Shown piece by piece: positions 16,801-24,683 of a DNA stretch of 64,000 nucleotides. Under the pieces are notes generated by a model. It was not told the DNA's origin, made no database searches, and was given only the letters and a program-made list of their open reading frames with translations. Source of the stretch: DAMCAP01 sp032059445 (GTDB lineage: Bacteria; Bacillota; Clostridia; Oscillospirales; Ruminococcaceae); NCBI GenBank assembly GCA_032059445.1, contig DAMCAP010000003.1:62001-126000 (forward strand). The letters are read 5' to 3'. A program made the translations under genes and the position numbers. The first letter of the stretch is position 1, and every line of letters starts with the position of its first letter.

Positions 16801-18060
16801 ATGGAAATAAAAATCAAGGTGCCCACCCACAAAAAGAAGAAAAAACCGGTGATCAAGCCCAATCCTGCCCTCTATATGATGGCAGCAGCAGGCTCTAGAC
16901 TCAAGCTGCTACAAAAGGGCGGGGTAACGGTGATCAAAGATGAGGGGGTCGACCTTGACCGCCCTTTTGTGATGCTCTGCAATCATATTTCTGACATTGA
17001 TCATATGGCGGCTATCCTTGGGGTTTACCCTGCACGGGTAAATTTCGTGGTCAGCTCTTATTTTTTTGGCAAGCTGCTGATGGCAAGCGGCTTACGACTG
17101 CTGGGTGCAATCCCTAAGTTGCAATTTCAGCCTGATGTGATGGCGGTCAAAAAAATGCTCTCAGTCGTGCGTAATGAAGGCGCGGTAGCGATCTACCCCG
17201 AAGGGCAGGTGGGGATCGATGGCATCACCGGCTATATACACCCTGCAATCGCAAAGCTAGTCAAGGCACTTGATACCGACGTGATCTTGGGGATGATTGG
17301 CGGCAGCTATATGGTAAAGCCAAAGTGGGCGAAGTATCAGCGCAAAGGCCCTATCGAGTTTCGCACCCGCATGCTGCTCAGTCGTCAGGAGCTCCATACT
17401 TTGACCGAGGAGCAGGTGTATGAGCAAATCTGTGAAGCTTTACGGCACGATGACCCTACATGGGCACAGCAAAAGGGCTACACCTATAAGAGCCCCGCAC
17501 TTGCTGAAGGGCTGGAGTCGGTGCTGTATCTTTGCCCGAAGTGCCGTGAAGAGTTTACCATCAAAACCGCAGGTGACAGATTTTTTTGCGAAAGCTGCGG
17601 CAATAGCGGGCTGATGGATGCCCAAAACCGCCTCTTGCCCGAAACCAAGCAGTCGGTGGTGTTTTCTACAGTGGCACAGTGGAAGCTGTGGCAGAAGGAG
17701 CTTCTGGCGGAGCGACTGAAAGATGATAATTTCGAGCTGGTGTCGCAGGTGAGCCTAGAAATGCCTAAGGATATCAAAAGCCCTTATGAAGTGGTGGGCA
17801 GCGGAGCGCTCTCGGCTGATAAAGAATGCATTACCTATATCGGTACCCTTCGTGATGAAGATGTGGAGCTTCACTTCCCTTGGAAGCTACTGACGGCGTT
17901 ACCTTTTGTATGCGGTGTCAACTTTGAGGTGCCGTTCCACAAAACGATCTATTGCTTTGCCCCCAAAATCGGCCCCGAGGTGGAGAGATGGGTAGAGCTT
18001 TGTGAGCTTATGCGCGATAATCGCCCTGATAACCCCGATAGCATAGGGGCAGGCTTATAA
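16801..18060 (+). CDS. PlsC-type acyltransferase fused to a zinc-ribbon C-terminal domain
   Basis: Residues 30-220 form a 1-acyl-glycerol-3-phosphate acyltransferase domain that would transfer fatty acid to lysophosphatidate or a related lipid. The catalytic HX4D motif is NHISDID (about residue 60) and the substrate-binding motif is YPEGQVG (about residue 137). After residue 235 comes a zinc ribbon (CPKC...CESCG) and a further ~140-residue domain that ordinary PlsC (about 200-250 residues) lacks. The extension may sense lipid or redox state, but this is unproven. The ATG follows AAAGGTGA. Confidence 0.85.
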   Translation: MEIKIKVPTHKKKKKPVIKPNPALYMMAAAGSRLKLLQKGGVTVIKDEGVDLDRPFVMLCNHISDIDHMAAILGVYPARVNFVVSSYFFGKLLMASGLRLLGAIPKLQFQPDVMAVKKMLSVVRNEGAVAIYPEGQVGIDGITGYIHPAIAKLVKALDTDVILGMIGGSYMVKPKWAKYQRKGPIEFRTRMLLSRQELHTLTEEQVYEQICEALRHDDPTWAQQKGYTYKSPALAEGLESVLYLCPKCREEFTIKTAGDRFFCESCGNSGLMDAQNRLLPETKQSVVFSTVAQWKLWQKELLAERLKDDNFELVSQVSLEMPKDIKSPYEVVGSGALSADKECITYIGTLRDEDVELHFPWKLLTALPFVCGVNFEVPFHKTIYCFAPKIGPEVERWVELCELMRDNRPDNPDSIGAGL

Positions 18061-18071
18061 TATTTTGCAAC

Positions 18072-18118
18072 AAAAAAGACCTTTGACTGTAGTTCTACTA
18101 CCGACAGAGGTCTTTTTA
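18072..18118 (+). terminator. Bidirectional rho-independent terminator
   Basis: A 10-bp stem, AAAAAGACCT (18073-18082) with AGGTCTTTTT (18108-18117), lies between the convergent plsC-type and arginase genes and has T-rich tails both ways. Confidence 0.8.
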
Positions 18119-18178
18119 TAATTTATATATAATGTAAGCCCATCATTGGGGCGGCTACTTCGTAAACGCTAGAAAGGG

Positions 18179-19129
18179 CTAGTAGACGGTCTTGCCCAGC
18201 AGTGCCAGTGCCAGATGGCATGCCAGCTCGCCGGTTTTATTACAGATATCCAGCATCGGGTTGACTTCTACGATATCGAGTCCGATGATTTTGCCGGTAG
18301 CTGCTAGGCTCTCTGCTATCAAAAAGGCCTCCCTGACCGTCAAGCCGTTGGGGATAGGGGTGCCTACTCCCGGTGCATCAGGAGGACTGATGGAATCAAG
18401 ATCATAGCTGACGTAGATCCCTTTTGTCCCTGCTGATGCGGCGGCGATTGCCTGCTCCATCACGGTGGCGATGCCGAGGCGATCGATGTCAGACATAGTA
18501 AAGACCTTGAGCCCTGCTTGTTTCATCCGCATTTTTTCGGGTGGATCAAGCTCTCGTACCCCCACCAATACAACTTTTTGAGGGTCGATGTAAGGGATTT
18601 CGTGGGTAAAATCAACCATAACTCTGGGCCCCATGCCGCAGAGTGCAGAGAGGGGCATGCCGTGCATGTTGCCAGTGGGGGAGCTGTACTCGTTGTTAAA
18701 ATCCCCATGGGCATCAACCCAGATCACGCCAATGTCACCGATAATCTGGCGGGCGGCTGAGATGCTCCCCGCCGAAATGCTGTGATCTCCTCCCAATACA
18801 AGGGGGAGGTGCTTTTGCTGTAGGGTCTTTGCTACCTCATTGTGCAGCTCCTTATTGGCACCGCAGATCTGCGAGCAGTACTTTAGCTGTGCTTCGCCGG
18901 TTTCTTTTGACTGGCTGGGGATAATGTCGCCTTTATCCTTTACGTCAAAACCAAGCTGCTCCAGCCCTGCCTGCAAGCCTGCGTGGCGAATTGCAAGAGG
19001 CCCCATATTGACACCTCGTATCGAAGCGCCAAAATCCATCTGAATGCCAATGATATCAATTTGCGTGCTTTGGGACGCAGGATCTAAGGAGCTTGTACAA
19101 TGCTGGGATGCTAAATGCAATCTGTCCAT
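18179..19129 (-). CDS. rocF: Arginase
   Basis: A 316-residue member of the ureohydrolase family; arginase splits arginine to ornithine and urea. The manganese ligands are visible in GGDHS, DAHGDFN and SYDLDSISP, with the late Glu in LDIVEVNP. Start 19129 is preferred to the ATG two codons upstream because of its distance from AAGGAG. The family also includes agmatinase and formimidoglutamase, but the VDAHGDFN and N-terminal GxxxGxxxGP pattern fits arginase best. An integrative element begins about 80 bases upstream of the start, so native upstream control may have been affected. Confidence 0.85.
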   Translation of the reverse strand: MDRLHLASQHCTSSLDPASQSTQIDIIGIQMDFGASIRGVNMGPLAIRHAGLQAGLEQLGFDVKDKGDIIPSQSKETGEAQLKYCSQICGANKELHNEVAKTLQQKHLPLVLGGDHSISAGSISAARQIIGDIGVIWVDAHGDFNNEYSSPTGNMHGMPLSALCGMGPRVMVDFTHEIPYIDPQKVVLVGVRELDPPEKMRMKQAGLKVFTMSDIDRLGIATVMEQAIAAASAGTKGIYVSYDLDSISPPDAPGVGTPIPNGLTVREAFLIAESLAATGKIIGLDIVEVNPMLDICNKTGELACHLALALLGKTVY

Positions 19130-19207
19130 ATGCATCTCCTTCTGTCATAGGCTATGAGGGTTTGGGTATAAGGTATGCTGTGGTCTGTGATATCTGGTTA
19201 AAACATA

Positions 19208-19250
19208 CCCCCGCCTTTAGGCGAGTGTCCATAAGGATACTTTGTGAATC
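19208..19250 (+). repeat. Left terminal inverted repeat of the element
   Basis: It begins CCCCCGCCT. When the right end is read in reverse, the two share CCCCCGCCT, CGAGT, CATAA, CTT and GTGAA in the same order and with similar spacing. This part of the left end is also flanked by a short inverted repeat (ACCCCCGC with GCGGGGT at 19260-19267). Confidence 0.75.
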
Positions 19251-19270
19251 ACCTAAAAATGCGGGGTATC

Positions 19271-19300
19271 AGGCGGACAGTTTCGGCTGTCCGCCTTTTG
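19271..19300 (-). terminator. Hairpin after the recombinase gene
   Basis: A 10-bp perfect stem (AGGCGGACAG with CTGTCCGCCT) lies just past the recombinase stop. It has a T tract only on the plus side, so it would terminate rightward transcription better than leftward. Confidence 0.55.
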
Positions 19301-19307
19301 CTATGCC

Positions 19308-21008
19308 CTAAATTGCGGCTGGCAGCTCGTCATCAAACATCATTTCATCATCTGCTCCGTAGAATTCTTCCATAGAGGGAATGTCAAATTCCTCTTTGAC
19401 ATCGTTCAGCATTCCGATGTCACGGTAGTGAATCCAAATATCCTGTGGAGCAGTTCGGGAGTATTTCTCAGCCTTTTCGCCTACCACAACTTTTGAAATG
19501 AACATGTGCAGCAGCTCCGGTGTCAGCTCGGTAAGGTCAGTATACTTCTTCGCCTTTTCAATAAACCTGTCCACATTGGTAAGAGAGTTTTTGAGCTTAT
19601 CCATTCTCACTTCAGCCTTTGGTATGCGTTCCCGCAAGTTTTTTTGTTCTGCGGTGTACTCATCGGACAGGGTTCGGTAATGCTCATCGGGTATACGCCC
19701 CAGCACATTGTCCTCATAGAGCCGTTTGAAAAGTGCGGTAAGCTCCAAATCCCTTTTTCGCATAGTCTCCAGTTCTTTTTGCAGCGCAGTGATTTCTTTT
19801 CTCGTATCAGCAGTGTTTTTGCGGTTGATGCACTCTGCAAACAATGCTTCGTCCTGTCTTGCAAAGTGAGTGACACGCTTAAGGTCATCCAAAATCACCG
19901 TAGCAAGCTGGCTTTCCCGGATGTAATGTGCGGAGCAGGTTTCCTTGCCATATTTCTTGTAGGTGGAGCAAGCGAAATTGTTTTTACTTTCGTCCATGGT
20001 GTGGGCACGATGCAGCACCAAAGGCTTTCCGCAATCAGCACAGAAGATCAGTCCCGAGTAAGGGTTGGGGTTCTCCATATGCTTTTGCGGACGCTTTTTG
20101 TGTTCCCGAACCGTATGGGCAATGTCCCAAATTTCTTGATCGATGATGCCCTCATGGGTGTTCTCAAACCTCAGCCATTCGGATTCCGGGCGGATAATCT
20201 TCTTTTTGTTTTTGTAGGATGCGGTGGTGTGCTTCATGCTGACCGTGTGTCCGAGATAGGTTTCATCGTTCAAAATATTGACGATGGAGTTATCCCTCCA
20301 CCTGCAAGGTCTGGTGGTGTCCAAGTTCGTCAGTGCTACTCCGGTTTGATTAAAATAGTAGTTACTTGGATTTACCACCAGTTCTTCTGTGAGCTGCCTT
20401 GCAATTTGCTTGGGGCCTCTGCCCTCGGCACACAGCTTGAAAATGCGCTTGACCACTTCAGCGGCTTCCGGATCGGGAACAATCTTTTTGGGATTGCTCT
20501 CGTCTTTTTTGTACCCATAGGGCGGCCTTGTTCCAACCCGTTCTCCGCGCTCAGCCTGTGCTTTCTTCACCGACCGAATCTTTTTACTACAGTCTTTCGC
20601 ATAGAAATCGTTAAATAGGTTCCGGAACGGCGCAAAGTCGTTGTCCCCATAGAGCGTGTCCACCGCATCATTGATAGCAATAAACCGGACATTGTGGTTG
20701 GGAAAGGTGTGCTCCATGAGAAATCCTGTTTGCAGATAATCCCTACCGAGACGGCTCATGTCTTTGACAATCAGGGTTTCCACCTGTCCGCTTTCAATCA
20801 GCTCCATGATCTCATTCCACGAAGGGCGGTTGAAGTTTGTTCCGCTGAACCCGTCATCGAACAGAAACCGAATATTGCCAAAGCCCTTTTCCTCTGCGTA
20901 CTTGGTGAGAATCAACCGCTGATTCTGGATGCTGTTGCTTTCGCCCTCCCGGTCATCCTCTTGGCTCAGTCTGCCATACAGTATCGTGTATTTTTCGTTG
21001 TTTGCCAT
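19308..21008 (-). CDS. Large serine recombinase (TnpX/TndX-like)
   Basis: A 566-residue site-specific recombinase that would excise and integrate the element. The N-terminal resolvase domain has the nucleophile Ser in YGRLSQED (residue 15) and the catalytic Arg block in MSRLGRDYLQTG. A recombinase domain follows (GTRPPYGYKKDE), then a zinc-ribbon domain (CADCGKPL...C...C) and a C-terminal coiled coil. Start 21008 (MANNEKY) is chosen because of GGAGGA upstream; 29 extra open codons have no ribosome site. Its position at one end of the element is typical. Confidence 0.9.
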   Translation of the reverse strand: MANNEKYTILYGRLSQEDDREGESNSIQNQRLILTKYAEEKGFGNIRFLFDDGFSGTNFNRPSWNEIMELIESGQVETLIVKDMSRLGRDYLQTGFLMEHTFPNHNVRFIAINDAVDTLYGDNDFAPFRNLFNDFYAKDCSKKIRSVKKAQAERGERVGTRPPYGYKKDESNPKKIVPDPEAAEVVKRIFKLCAEGRGPKQIARQLTEELVVNPSNYYFNQTGVALTNLDTTRPCRWRDNSIVNILNDETYLGHTVSMKHTTASYKNKKKIIRPESEWLRFENTHEGIIDQEIWDIAHTVREHKKRPQKHMENPNPYSGLIFCADCGKPLVLHRAHTMDESKNNFACSTYKKYGKETCSAHYIRESQLATVILDDLKRVTHFARQDEALFAECINRKNTADTRKEITALQKELETMRKRDLELTALFKRLYEDNVLGRIPDEHYRTLSDEYTAEQKNLRERIPKAEVRMDKLKNSLTNVDRFIEKAKKYTDLTELTPELLHMFISKVVVGEKAEKYSRTAPQDIWIHYRDIGMLNDVKEEFDIPSMEEFYGADDEMMFDDELPAAI

Positions 21009-21091
21009 CGTTAAAAATCCTCCTTCTTGTTGTGGCAAACTGAATACGGTAACCCAAGCATACCGCAACAGGTTCCACAAGTCTACTGAAA

Positions 21092-21385
21092 TCAAGCGTT
21101 TTTAAGCGCTTTTTCGAGGTCGTTTTCAATCACCGAAAGTATCTTTTTTGTAGGAGTAGAGGCGCTTTTTATGGGGAACACAGAATGTACTCGGAACACT
21201 CTGTCCTCCACCACCATATCCCGTTCAATGGTATGGGAGGTTTCGTCTGTGTAAACAAAGCTGTCTGCAAAGGTGCGGTGAGAGGTACCCTCGCTGTCGC
21301 TTTGCCAAATGATATCGGCGGTTTCGTAAGCGCCGAGGATATTGGTTTTCAGATAATGCTGTGCTGCTAAATATTCATTTGTCAT
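21092..21385 (-). CDS. TnpW-like transposon-encoded protein
   Basis: A 97-residue soluble protein. Its last third (RDMVVEDRVFRVHSVFPIKS then PTKKILSVIENDLEKAL) follows the pattern of TnpW-family proteins, which are short and encoded next to serine recombinases in Clostridial mobilizable elements. The precise function is unknown. A GGAGAAG site precedes the ATG. It sits between the relaxase and recombinase genes, 12 bases after the relaxase stop, and is probably co-transcribed with both. Confidence 0.55.
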   Translation of the reverse strand: MTNEYLAAQHYLKTNILGAYETADIIWQSDSEGTSHRTFADSFVYTDETSHTIERDMVVEDRVFRVHSVFPIKSASTPTKKILSVIENDLEKALKNA

Positions 21386-21397
21386 ATTGCTTCTCCT

Positions 21398-22780
21398 TCA
21401 CATCTGCATTTCAAAATCGTGTCCGCTATGGTCATCTTCCTTTTGACCGATAGCTAATTTTTTCTTTCTGCCGGTATGCTGCTGCGGTTTTATGGTGGAA
21501 TCCTTTAGGGGAACAGGGTTGACCAGCCGTTCCAAAGCGCGTCCCAGCTGAACCACACTGCCACCAATGCCAGCAGGATCAAGGGAATGACGATCCACAG
21601 TGGTGTCCATGTTAGGTGCGGCAGTCGCAGTTTGGGCAGAGAAAAATGCTTCTCTTTCTGTTTCCCAGCCGGTGACAACACCTGCTGTATCTGCAACAAA
21701 CTCTTGCTGATTTGCTCCAGCTGTGCCTGCGAGGGTAGACTGTTCAGTTGGGTTTTGATGCTGTGGAGCTGCTGTTGTAAGGTTTTCTGCTGTTTCTCCA
21801 AGTTCTTGATTCCATCCCAAATCAGTCCTTGATTGTAGAACAGGTTGTCCAGCTTCTCCTGTGTCAGAGGACAAGACGGGCTGTTCTGCAATGGCTTCTG
21901 GGGAATCGGTTCGGCTGGCTGCGAGCCTGCGTTCCGCTGCTTCAATTCTTCTAAGCTCAAATTCACGTTCCATCATCTCCTTTAAATAACGGTTATCATG
22001 AAGCTTGATATCCCGGCAGGACATGGTGTTTGGGCAGGTGTAGGTGATGTATTTTCTGCTGCTTTCCCACCGAATTGAGTAGCCTTGTCGCTCCATATTT
22101 TTAATGAAATCTGCTTTTGTGCCACTGATTTTCATTGCAATATCAATTGCGTTCATCAACGAAAACTTCCAGCTCTGCCCCTTGGCGGCGGCACGGTATT
22201 CCCGGGAGGCAAGGCTTTGGGACTTGCCGCCAGTATAAGGCTTGAGGGTGGTCAGCCCATATTGCTGACAAATTTGGTCTGAATATGCCCGAAGCTTTAA
22301 TAGTGTTTTGGGGCCTTGATGTAATTTCTTTCCTGTTTTAAAGCTGACCGAGTTGATAATAAAGTGGGAGTGCAGATGCTCGTTGTCCACATGGGTGGCG
22401 ATGACCACTTCAAAATCCGGGTAATTATCCTCCGCAAATTTAATAGCAATCTCATGTGCGGTTTTGGGTGAGATGGTTTCGCCATCCTTAAAGGCTTGGT
22501 CGTAGTGATAAAACATCGTTTGATCAGCCTTTTTAAAGCTGTTTTTGGTTGCCATAAATTCTTGGAAGGCTGTTTCGGGACAGCAATCCTTGCCGGAGAT
22601 TAAGCGGATACAGCCGGTCTTATCCGCATCGGTGGAATAGGTTTGGTAGTTGACGGTGTGGTCACAATTGAATTTCTCCGGTTCGATGCACACCTTGAAA
22701 TCCTGCAGGATATATTCAATTTCATTTCTCATGGAGAAGGCGTTTTGCTTTTTGCAGGGGATAAAATTAACCGTCGCCAT
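21398..22780 (-). CDS. Relaxase / mobilization nuclease (MOBP-type)
   Basis: A 460-residue relaxase that would nick oriT and pilot the strand during transfer. The N-terminal nuclease domain (about residues 1-250) contains the three-histidine metal motif in HVDNEHLHSHFIINS and a Tyr-containing region near the start. Residues 270-440 are low-complexity and rich in Ala, Thr, Glu and Gln; that part overlaps a second gene in another frame. The start ATG overlaps the mobC stop (TAATG), which fixes it at 22780. The ribosome site GAGGTG lies in the mobC end. Confidence 0.9.
   Translation of the reverse strand: MATVNFIPCKKQNAFSMRNEIEYILQDFKVCIEPEKFNCDHTVNYQTYSTDADKTGCIRLISGKDCCPETAFQEFMATKNSFKKADQTMFYHYDQAFKDGETISPKTAHEIAIKFAEDNYPDFEVVIATHVDNEHLHSHFIINSVSFKTGKKLHQGPKTLLKLRAYSDQICQQYGLTTLKPYTGGKSQSLASREYRAAAKGQSWKFSLMNAIDIAMKISGTKADFIKNMERQGYSIRWESSRKYITYTCPNTMSCRDIKLHDNRYLKEMMEREFELRRIEAAERRLAASRTDSPEAIAEQPVLSSDTGEAGQPVLQSRTDLGWNQELGETAENLTTAAPQHQNPTEQSTLAGTAGANQQEFVADTAGVVTGWETEREAFFSAQTATAAPNMDTTVDRHSLDPAGIGGSVVQLGRALERLVNPVPLKDSTIKPQQHTGRKKKLAIGQKEDDHSGHDFEMQM
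21505..21966 (-). CDS. MobB-like protein nested in the relaxase gene (different frame)
   Basis: A 153-codon frame lies entirely inside the relaxase gene. It starts with GTG at 21966, about 10 bases after AAAGGAG. The product has a clear protein-like plan: a polar start, a Gln/Leu/Lys coiled coil (residues 60-100, KNLEKQQKTLQQQLHSIKTQ), then one strong membrane helix (PLWIVIPLILLALVAVWFSW) near the C-terminus. MobB proteins of ColE1- and R1162-type plasmids are likewise nested in mobA and carry a membrane segment. The overlapped relaxase part is low-complexity, as expected for dual coding. Confidence 0.65.
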   Translation of the reverse strand: MNLSLEELKQRNAGSQPAEPIPQKPLQNSPSCPLTQEKLDNLFYNQGLIWDGIKNLEKQQKTLQQQLHSIKTQLNSLPSQAQLEQISKSLLQIQQVLSPAGKQKEKHFSLPKLRLPHLTWTPLWIVIPLILLALVAVWFSWDALWNGWSTLFP

Positions 22781-23096
22781 TATCGGTTCACCTCGCAAAG
22801 AGCAGACAGCTTTTCGTAGATACCGCTTAGCTGCGCCTTGGTTTCGGCGNNNNNNNNNNGAGATAAACGGCGTCGACCCTCCCCATATTGGCGAGGGTGG
22901 TAAGCTGATTGAGATTTCGGCCGATGGCTTTCAGCTCACCGATGAACTCCTGCATCCCGTCCACTACAATGATTTCTTTATCGGTTATGGCTCGTTCTAA
23001 AAATTCCGTCATGGTAACCTTGCCATGCTTGGATTTTTGTTTTAGCGTTTTATAGGTGCTTTCGCTAATGCGAAAGGCAAAGGGTTTCTTTTTCAT
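22780..23096 (-). CDS. mobC: MobC-like relaxosome protein (interrupted by a gap)
   Basis: A protein of about 100 residues. It has a ribbon-helix-helix-like N-terminus (KPFAFRISESTYKTLKQKS) and the MobC signature IGRNLNQLTTLANMGRV, then, past ten N at 22850-22859, the continuing helix AETKAQLSGIYEKLSALCEVN. MobC proteins bind oriT and help the relaxase open the strands. Start 23096 is preferred over an ATG three codons upstream that touches the GGAAAGG site. Its stop overlaps the relaxase start. Confidence 0.8.
22850..22859. other. Assembly gap (10 N) inside mobC
   Basis: Ten N. MobC reads sensibly on both sides, so the gap should be short and the gene intact. Confidence 0.95.
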
Positions 23097-23105
23097 ACAA
23101 CGCAT

Positions 23106-23414
23106 CCTTTCCTATTATTTCGTTCTTGCCCCCTCGGAGAGCGGAGGGGGCACACGGGGGAACTGGCTCCGCCCGTGAGGCACATCGCCGCTTTAGCGGC
23201 TCTGCATTTCCGCAGAAATGCTATGTGCCCAAAGTGGGGTCCGGGGCTTCTGCCCCGAGCGAGCTGTGGCGGGCGTATAGCCCGACACTCTGCTCGCCTC
23301 ACCCAATGGGTGAGAAAACGCATCTGAAACCTCTGCGTTTCATGTAAAATAAGTGCAAATCCGAAGTTGCCGCAACAGTGGCTCAATTTGCGGGTTTATT
23401 CGGGTTAGGTGGAG
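23106..23414 (-). other. Structured intergenic region, candidate oriT
   Basis: The 309 bases between mobC and the RepA-like gene are unusually rich in inverted repeats. There is an 8-bp GC stem (23128-23135 with 23144-23151). A three-way junction follows, with outer stem 23179-23185 with 23223-23229 and two inner hairpins at 23187-23200 and 23204-23221. Further hairpins lie at about 23241-23256 (CGGGGC with GCCCCG) and 23297-23313 (CTCACCC with GGGTGAG). The position directly upstream of mobC and the relaxase is where MOBP-type oriT sites lie. I cannot point to the nick. Confidence 0.5.
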
Positions 23415-24515
23415 TTATCCCACTCCGCCGTCAATCTCGCCACACAGGGGCAAACAGGGGGTGACGGTGGCGAGATGACTGCCCTGTGACAGTGCTGACG
23501 GCAAAGACGGCAAACTTTGGGGGCGTGATTCTACCGTCATATCGTCATTGCCGTCATAGCAGAGAGAAAATTCCCTGCGTTCAAAGGTGCGGTTTTCGGA
23601 GTATCGAATACCGTTTTTATTGAGATGCTCCATGTGCTTGATGATTCTCTTTTTCAGAATTGCGGGGCTGCAATCCAGATTCCATTTTTCTATCAGCTCG
23701 GTTGCCGTCCCAGTGAAGCTGCTTGCCGATTTTATAAAACCACAGAGAAGAAAAATTTCATCCGGTATAATCCGCTGCTCCATTTCAATCGGTTCCAACA
23801 GCTCCCAGACAAAGTTCTCTTTGTTGAACTCCAAGAACAGTTCCCGCCCCTCGATATCCCTGCCGGTGCAGATGAGCTTTGCGGTATTTCCAGTTCGCTT
23901 ATCTTTTTTCAGTACAAAGTTTGTATCAGCACCACCAGCAATACCACTGGTGCCCGAAATCATATTGAGCGGATCAGCATCGCCTGTTTTTCTAAGATGA
24001 TGTACGAGCAGGATAGCAAGATGGTGACGGTCCGAAATTTGCTTCAGTGCATTGATGTCATCATAGTCAGCGGCATAGGGATTCACATTTGCAGAAACAG
24101 TTTTGCGAACCTTTTGCAGGGTGTCAATCACAATCAGTCCTGTGCCGGGGTGCTCTTTGATAAAGCTTTCAATTTGGTTTTCCAGACCATGGCCGATAGC
24201 ATCGCTCATAATGGCAAAGTGAAGTGTCGCCGGTGCTTCATCGGTAATTTCAAACAGCCTGCTTTGGATACGGGCGAAGCTGTCCTCTAAGCAGAGATAC
24301 AGGACTTCGCTTTTTAGCGTTTCGAATTCCCATACCTTTTCACCCTTTGCTGCCTGTAAGCAGATCCACAGCGCCAGCCAGCTCTTGCCGATTTTCGGTG
24401 AGCCTGCCAGTACATGCAGTCCTTCGGGCAGCAAACCGCTGACAATAAATTTCAGCGGCTCCATGGGTGTGGTCATCAAGGTTTCCGCATCCATGGTTTT
24501 TAACTTTCTTGACAT
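23415..24515 (-). CDS. RepA-like AAA/RecA-fold ATPase
   Basis: A 366-residue protein with a RecA-fold ATPase domain: Walker A GSPKIGKSW (about residues 38-46), a VLYLCLEDS strand, Walker B GLIVIDTLQ and a HHLAILLVHHLRK switch strand. This is the plan of hexameric RepA-type helicases found in mobilizable elements and plasmids, where they support replication of the excised circle. The C-terminal part (after 270) looks like a winged-helix domain and ends in a low-complexity tail. An AGGAGGAG site precedes the ATG. Confidence 0.8.
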   Translation of the reverse strand: MSRKLKTMDAETLMTTPMEPLKFIVSGLLPEGLHVLAGSPKIGKSWLALWICLQAAKGEKVWEFETLKSEVLYLCLEDSFARIQSRLFEITDEAPATLHFAIMSDAIGHGLENQIESFIKEHPGTGLIVIDTLQKVRKTVSANVNPYAADYDDINALKQISDRHHLAILLVHHLRKTGDADPLNMISGTSGIAGGADTNFVLKKDKRTGNTAKLICTGRDIEGRELFLEFNKENFVWELLEPIEMEQRIIPDEIFLLCGFIKSASSFTGTATELIEKWNLDCSPAILKKRIIKHMEHLNKNGIRYSENRTFERREFSLCYDGNDDMTVESRPQSLPSLPSALSQGSHLATVTPCLPLCGEIDGGVG

Positions 24516-24569
24516 TTGTGACTCCTCCTCTTAATTCAATTTGCTTTGAAAAGTGCAATAAATCGAATG

Positions 24570-24598
24570 TTGAAAACTTCTATTCCTTGTGATACCAT
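24570..24598 (+). promoter_or_regulatory. Possible promoter for the DUF6076 gene
   Basis: TTGAAA (24570-24575), a 17-bp spacer and a weak TACCAT (24593-24598) lie in the divergent region between the RepA-like and DUF6076 genes. Confidence 0.35.
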
Positions 24599-24683
24599 TG
24601 TCCTATATCCAGAAAAAGAAATACACAGCGAATCGTAGGAACGCTGGTTTGAGGAAAATCGATTATTTGCGAGAGGAGTGCCT

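Noticed and set aside
19506..20618. 370-codon open frame on the plus strand
   Set aside because: It is antisense to the serine recombinase gene, has no ribosome site and reads like a shadow frame; the recombinase is unambiguous.
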